A stretch of 21,902 nucleotides of DNA from Silene noctiflora (lineage: Eukaryota > Streptophyta > Magnoliopsida > Caryophyllales > Caryophyllaceae), in contig VHZZ01001555.1 of assembly GCA_009801015.1 (NCBI GenBank), positions 81,444 to 103,345 on the forward strand, written 5' to 3'. The translations under genes were made by a program, and so were the position numbers. Position 1 is the first letter of the stretch. Every line of letters starts with the position of its first letter. Positions 18,349 to 21,902 of the stretch are shown piece after piece. Below the pieces are notes generated by a model. The model worked only from the letters and a program-made list of their open reading frames with translations, was not told the DNA's origin and did no database searches.

Positions 18349-19549
18349 CAAAAACCACCTTTCATTTTTAGCACAAAGCTCAATCTAACCCTCCGATCAA
18401 TCCGAGCTATCATCTTACCAAGAATTTGGGGTTCAGTGCAAGTGCATTCTATCACATTTTGAGGCGATATTGGTAATATTCAGCGAGATTAATTTGTAAC
18501 AAGCAAACCGAGATTCATGATACAAATAAGAATGAAGCCATTCGAGATTGTATTTCCTTCTCAGGGATTCTCGTTTCCTGCTCTAAATACTATTAGTAAA
18601 TAAAATGAACATTTATGCAGCATTTAAACATCAATAAAGTACTGAATACAGCAAACCCAGTTCTTTCAAGTTCTAATGCCAAGATTGGCCAGGAGAAACT
18701 GGAAGTTGATGCCAGGAAAAAAAAAATCCTCGAACTTTAATAGGTGAAGTACACTCAGCCCAGGCATTTTTCACCAGAATCGGAGTATCATAAAAGACAG
18801 GAGAATGCGGGAGTTCAACCTGCAATCCCACAATAATACAATATCAACAACCTGAGGTTTAGCATAGCCAAATGACAAACTGTTGACACACGAAAGAATG
18901 GAAAACTACTAAACAAGTCTTGGCGATAATCAAAATGTCGATATTGCTATACTGTAATGGTGGCTCCAAAGTTTAATGATCTTTTCACAGTAGCATTGAG
19001 ATGGTATATCTACTGCCGGCAAAACTTCAGAGTTGTTTAAATTTTGATAATATTCAGAAATATGATGTTTTTTTTGGTCTGTAAATAATCTCTGTCATCT
19101 GGTTTGGTAAAGATTCAAGCTGAGTACGGCCACAAGGGTGGTAAAACTCCCTTTTTGAGTTTTAACATTGTGCTTTCACCATGTTCGCAGGGCCGAGTAG
19201 TGAGAACTTTCATTAAAGTTAAATAAACTTCCCACCTGTTAATGTATGTGCTTAGAGGTAGAAGGCAACCAAGCAAAATAGTACTATATTCCGTAGTAGG
19301 GAGGACAATTCAAAGTATTGAAGGAATGGTGTGAAGGAATACAGAAAGTCCACCTGATTGATGTGTCCTGTAAGCCACAAGTTCAGTCGTAGACGGGAAT
19401 ATATTACTGTTAAGGACCAATAGCCGTCTTCTGGTCCTGCCCTCCACTTCCCGCTTCCAATGCAAGAGAGTTAGAAAGCCACCAAAAACATGACAGCATT
19501 CAAATTCTCAGAGCTTAAATGCTGCCTTCTTGGCTCCTGATTCAGCGAT
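18349..19549. other. Convergent intergenic region and 3' flank of the PPR gene
   Basis: The Mg2+ transporter and PPR genes point at each other across this 1.2-kb stretch. No third gene is evident on either strand. It should hold the 3' untranslated region of the PPR gene on the right, but no convincing poly(A) signal was placed. A phrase near 19119, GAGTACGGCCACAAGGGTGG, resembles the SINE body in intron 4. Confidence 0.5.
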
Positions 19550-21559
19550 TCAAACATTCAAGCCGGCCCAGTTCTTGAAAGCAATTACAGCTTCCATTTT
19601 TCGGATGTTTTTCCTCCTCAACTTCTCTACTCTAAGCTTCTTATGGGTCTCCATAAATGCTTGCTTGTACCTCCACTTATCCACAAAAATCTTCATCCCC
19701 TGAGAAATATCCACTACTTCCATGAAAGCGTCGAAAAAACCTCCTTTAACCAGAGCATAAAGAATAGCATCAGTCAAGGTATGATTCAGCTTAAAACCTT
19801 TCAAGTAACTCGCTGCCAAGTGCTTTTTAACATCATTCCACAACAACAATACGTTGAAGTACTTCACAGCGGATACATAACCATTAACCAAGGACAAATA
19901 CGTCTGCTCATTAGGTTCGTAATGTAGAAACACCATTCTCCTAAAAGTCCTCTGAGCGTCGTCCATCCGACCAGCCTTGCAAAAGGCGTGTATAATGGAA
20001 TTCCAGTCATGCGTTCCCACTTCAATACGAGGATCCTCAACCACCTCATCCAAAAACGCTGCCATCAGTTCAGGACGGTTGTTTTCAGTCAAACCCGTCA
20101 TTATAGTAATATAACTATCTTTGAGCTCTGAAATTCTCGTGTCCCTCATGTCCCTAAACATAGAAAAAGCAGACTGGAAATCACGACACGACATAGATAC
20201 TTCGATTAATGAATCATAGCAACCAGTGTCTAGTTCAAACCCAGAATTCTTAATCTGTGCAATCAATTGCGCAGCTTCAGCTGTTCGCTGGTCTTTGCAG
20301 TAGGCTCTCAAAATGGATAGATAAACACCAAGGCCGATAACAGCACCGCGAGCAGCCATCTCATCCATTATACTATGTGCCTTGTCCAACATCTTAAGTT
20401 CAACACAAGCATTGACAACACCAAAACCAACAGAACTTTCCACCACAACAGATTCGGATTCCAACAACTGAGCTTCCACAACCAATGCTGCTAAATCCCT
20501 GACAGTGCCATGTTTCAGAAACCCATTTACAACTTCACAGTAAGTTTCTGGACTAAACTTCACCCCTTCTCCATCGCCATCTCTCAAACTACGCAAAATA
20601 ATCTTAGAGATGGACTCAAGACTCCCGGCTTTAACATAACCACGAATCAAATTACTCAAGAAACCGGACTTATCCTCCAACCCTAACCCACCCATCAAAC
20701 CCTCCAACTCAACCACCTTCCCTTCCAAACCCTTCAATGCATACAAATACCCAAGAAACCCAAAACTCACCTCATTCGGCCTAACCCCAAAACCACTCAT
20801 CAACTCAATCACCCTCTCCGTCTCCTTAACCGACTCAAGCTCAAAACAACAGCCCTCCAAAGCAGCATTACATGCATTCAAATCCGGCTTCATAAACTCC
20901 AATTTCTCATCAATAGCAACTCTACAACTCTCATGAAAAACACCCAAATACCCCAAAAAGCACCCACCTTTCTTACTAATCTCCACAATCACATCACCCC
21001 AAACATCAAAACCGACGAAAACCCGATTCTTAAACAAACATTTCATCAAAGCAAAAGCAGGAGCAACGCTACCAACATTACACATACCTTCTAAAGCCCT
21101 CCTAACAGTACCAAATTCAACAAAGTTTGAATCTTTTTCAATCAAATACACAATTGAAGCAAATGCCCTTTTCAAATTATGAACATCATTAACACTAACC
21201 AAATGCTTAATCATCAAATTACTCAAATTATTACTAGGTAAACAATTAACATCATTACAATTAACTAGGATTTTGAAGCATTTCCATGCTTCATCTGTGT
21301 TAGATGATGATAATGCAAACTCAAGGGATGTAACAAGGGCATTTTTGTCATTTTGAGATAAAAGGGTATTTTGGGATTTTGATGGTGATGATTGTTGTAA
21401 AGAGGGTCTACGAGAGAAAAGCGAGGGTTTAAGGAATGAGTATAGCGATGGGTTTTGCGGCGGCGGTGGTGGTGGGGGGTTGCTTGTTGAGGAAGTAAAG
21501 GGTTTTATGGCGGCGATTCGTGGTTGCCGGAGGAGAGATATCGGGTTTATCCGCCGCAT
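19550..21559 (-). CDS. P-class pentatricopeptide repeat protein, probably mitochondrial
   Basis: PPR proteins bind organelle RNA one base per repeat and guide its splicing, editing or stability. This single-exon gene encodes 669 residues. The start is the ATG at 21559: it is the first ATG after an in-frame TAA at 21661. The N terminus (MRRINPISLLRQPR) is Arg-rich and lacks acidic residues, like a mitochondrial presequence, then has a seven-proline run (28-34). About ten repeats of some 35 residues lie between about 226 and 579, for example 409-444, 445-480, 481-515 and 516-550. There is no E, DYW or SMR domain. The basic C-terminal tail (628-669, ending AFKNWAGLNV) closely matches what I remember of Arabidopsis At1g69290, whose block SLYSFLKPSLF is also present at 38-48. 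The RNA target is unknown. Confidence 0.9.
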   Translation of the reverse strand: MRRINPISLLRQPRIAAIKPFTSSTSNPPPPPPPQNPSLYSFLKPSLFSRRPSLQQSSPSKSQNTLLSQNDKNALVTSLEFALSSSNTDEAWKCFKILVNCNDVNCLPSNNLSNLMIKHLVSVNDVHNLKRAFASIVYLIEKDSNFVEFGTVRRALEGMCNVGSVAPAFALMKCLFKNRVFVGFDVWGDVIVEISKKGGCFLGYLGVFHESCRVAIDEKLEFMKPDLNACNAALEGCCFELESVKETERVIELMSGFGVRPNEVSFGFLGYLYALKGLEGKVVELEGLMGGLGLEDKSGFLSNLIRGYVKAGSLESISKIILRSLRDGDGEGVKFSPETYCEVVNGFLKHGTVRDLAALVVEAQLLESESVVVESSVGFGVVNACVELKMLDKAHSIMDEMAARGAVIGLGVYLSILRAYCKDQRTAEAAQLIAQIKNSGFELDTGCYDSLIEVSMSCRDFQSAFSMFRDMRDTRISELKDSYITIMTGLTENNRPELMAAFLDEVVEDPRIEVGTHDWNSIIHAFCKAGRMDDAQRTFRRMVFLHYEPNEQTYLSLVNGYVSAVKYFNVLLLWNDVKKHLAASYLKGFKLNHTLTDAILYALVKGGFFDAFMEVVDISQGMKIFVDKWRYKQAFMETHKKLRVEKLRRKNIRKMEAVIAFKNWAGLNV

Positions 21560-21902
21560 ACTCCGTCGTGAATTTGTCGAGTTTAGGATTAGTCTAGTGG
21601 TTGTGATCGTAGGTATTGTCGACAATAGGTTCCGGTTTCGAATTTTTCGACCTTTAGATTATAATTCGCTTGTCGTAAAATTTGGAGGATTAAAAATGAA
21701 AAAAATAAATGAAAGTTTTTCCGCCATTGTTGTAGCTTTGTATGCTTAATTACTAATTAGGGGTGGGCATAAATCCACGGATGAAAACAACCAAAACACT
21801 GGATTTATTGGTCAGTGGACTATATTGCCCTTAGTTTTCTATTCTCCCTCAAATAATGCGTAGATATAGACATATAGGCTATGTTTGACAAACCATTTCA
21901 GG
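21560..21902. other. Promoter side of the PPR gene and right edge
   Basis: AT-rich DNA upstream of the minus-strand PPR gene. Its leader and promoter must lie here. No TATA box stands out, and no other gene start is visible before the window ends. The GGGGTGGGCAT phrase near 21760 resembles common plant repeat debris. Confidence 0.4.

Noticed and set aside
1-21902. CRISPR array, operon, bacterial signals or LTR/viral element
   Set aside because: The window is plant nuclear DNA with spliced genes. No spaced identical repeats of CRISPR type, no long terminal repeats and no gag, pol or capsid-like coding sequence were seen.

Overview
This is nuclear DNA from a flowering plant: spliced genes with GT-AG introns and long AT-rich spacers, a eukaryotic tRNA gene with upstream CAA motifs, and many small non-autonomous transposons. 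The gene sequences are dicot-like. The repeated ACGGAGTA / ACTCCCTCC transposon ends are common in Caryophyllales (beet, spinach, quinoa group), so I infer that order, without certainty. No viral or LTR element was seen.

Layout, left to right. At the extreme left edge a gene on the minus strand may leave the window, preceded by two GCGCGGGATT boxes. Then come: a three-exon cytosolic 6-phosphogluconolactonase gene (minus, 1206-3442, with leader intron and TATA box at 4403-4411); about 3 kb of spacer full of MITEs, two of them Mutator-like with clean 9-bp target duplications; and a two-exon SPIRAL1-like microtubule protein gene (minus, 7385-8588), whose 1.9-kb leader intron carries a 62-bp minisatellite and whose TATA box is at 10627-10639. 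A divergent spacer of about 3 kb follows, holding tRNA-Thr(CGT) at 12257-12328 and a candidate Helitron 3' end. Next is a six-exon MRS2/CorA-type Mg2+ transporter (plus, 15403-18283) with two leader introns. A convergent spacer leads to a single-exon, probably mitochondrial, P-class pentatricopeptide repeat protein (minus, 19550-21559).

The genes look like independent housekeeping loci: oxidative pentose-phosphate pathway, cortical microtubule control, Mg2+ transport and organelle RNA metabolism. They are not a cluster or pathway. The three spliced genes all appear to have an intron in the 5' untranslated leader, and these introns hold several of the repeats. I found no convincing new biological system. 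The best leads are the leader-intron minisatellite, the nested and 9-bp-duplication MITEs, the duplicated tRNA tail and the in-frame micro-duplications in the Mg2+ transporter linker. Exon boundaries were assigned by eye from splice consensus, reading frame and remembered homologues.
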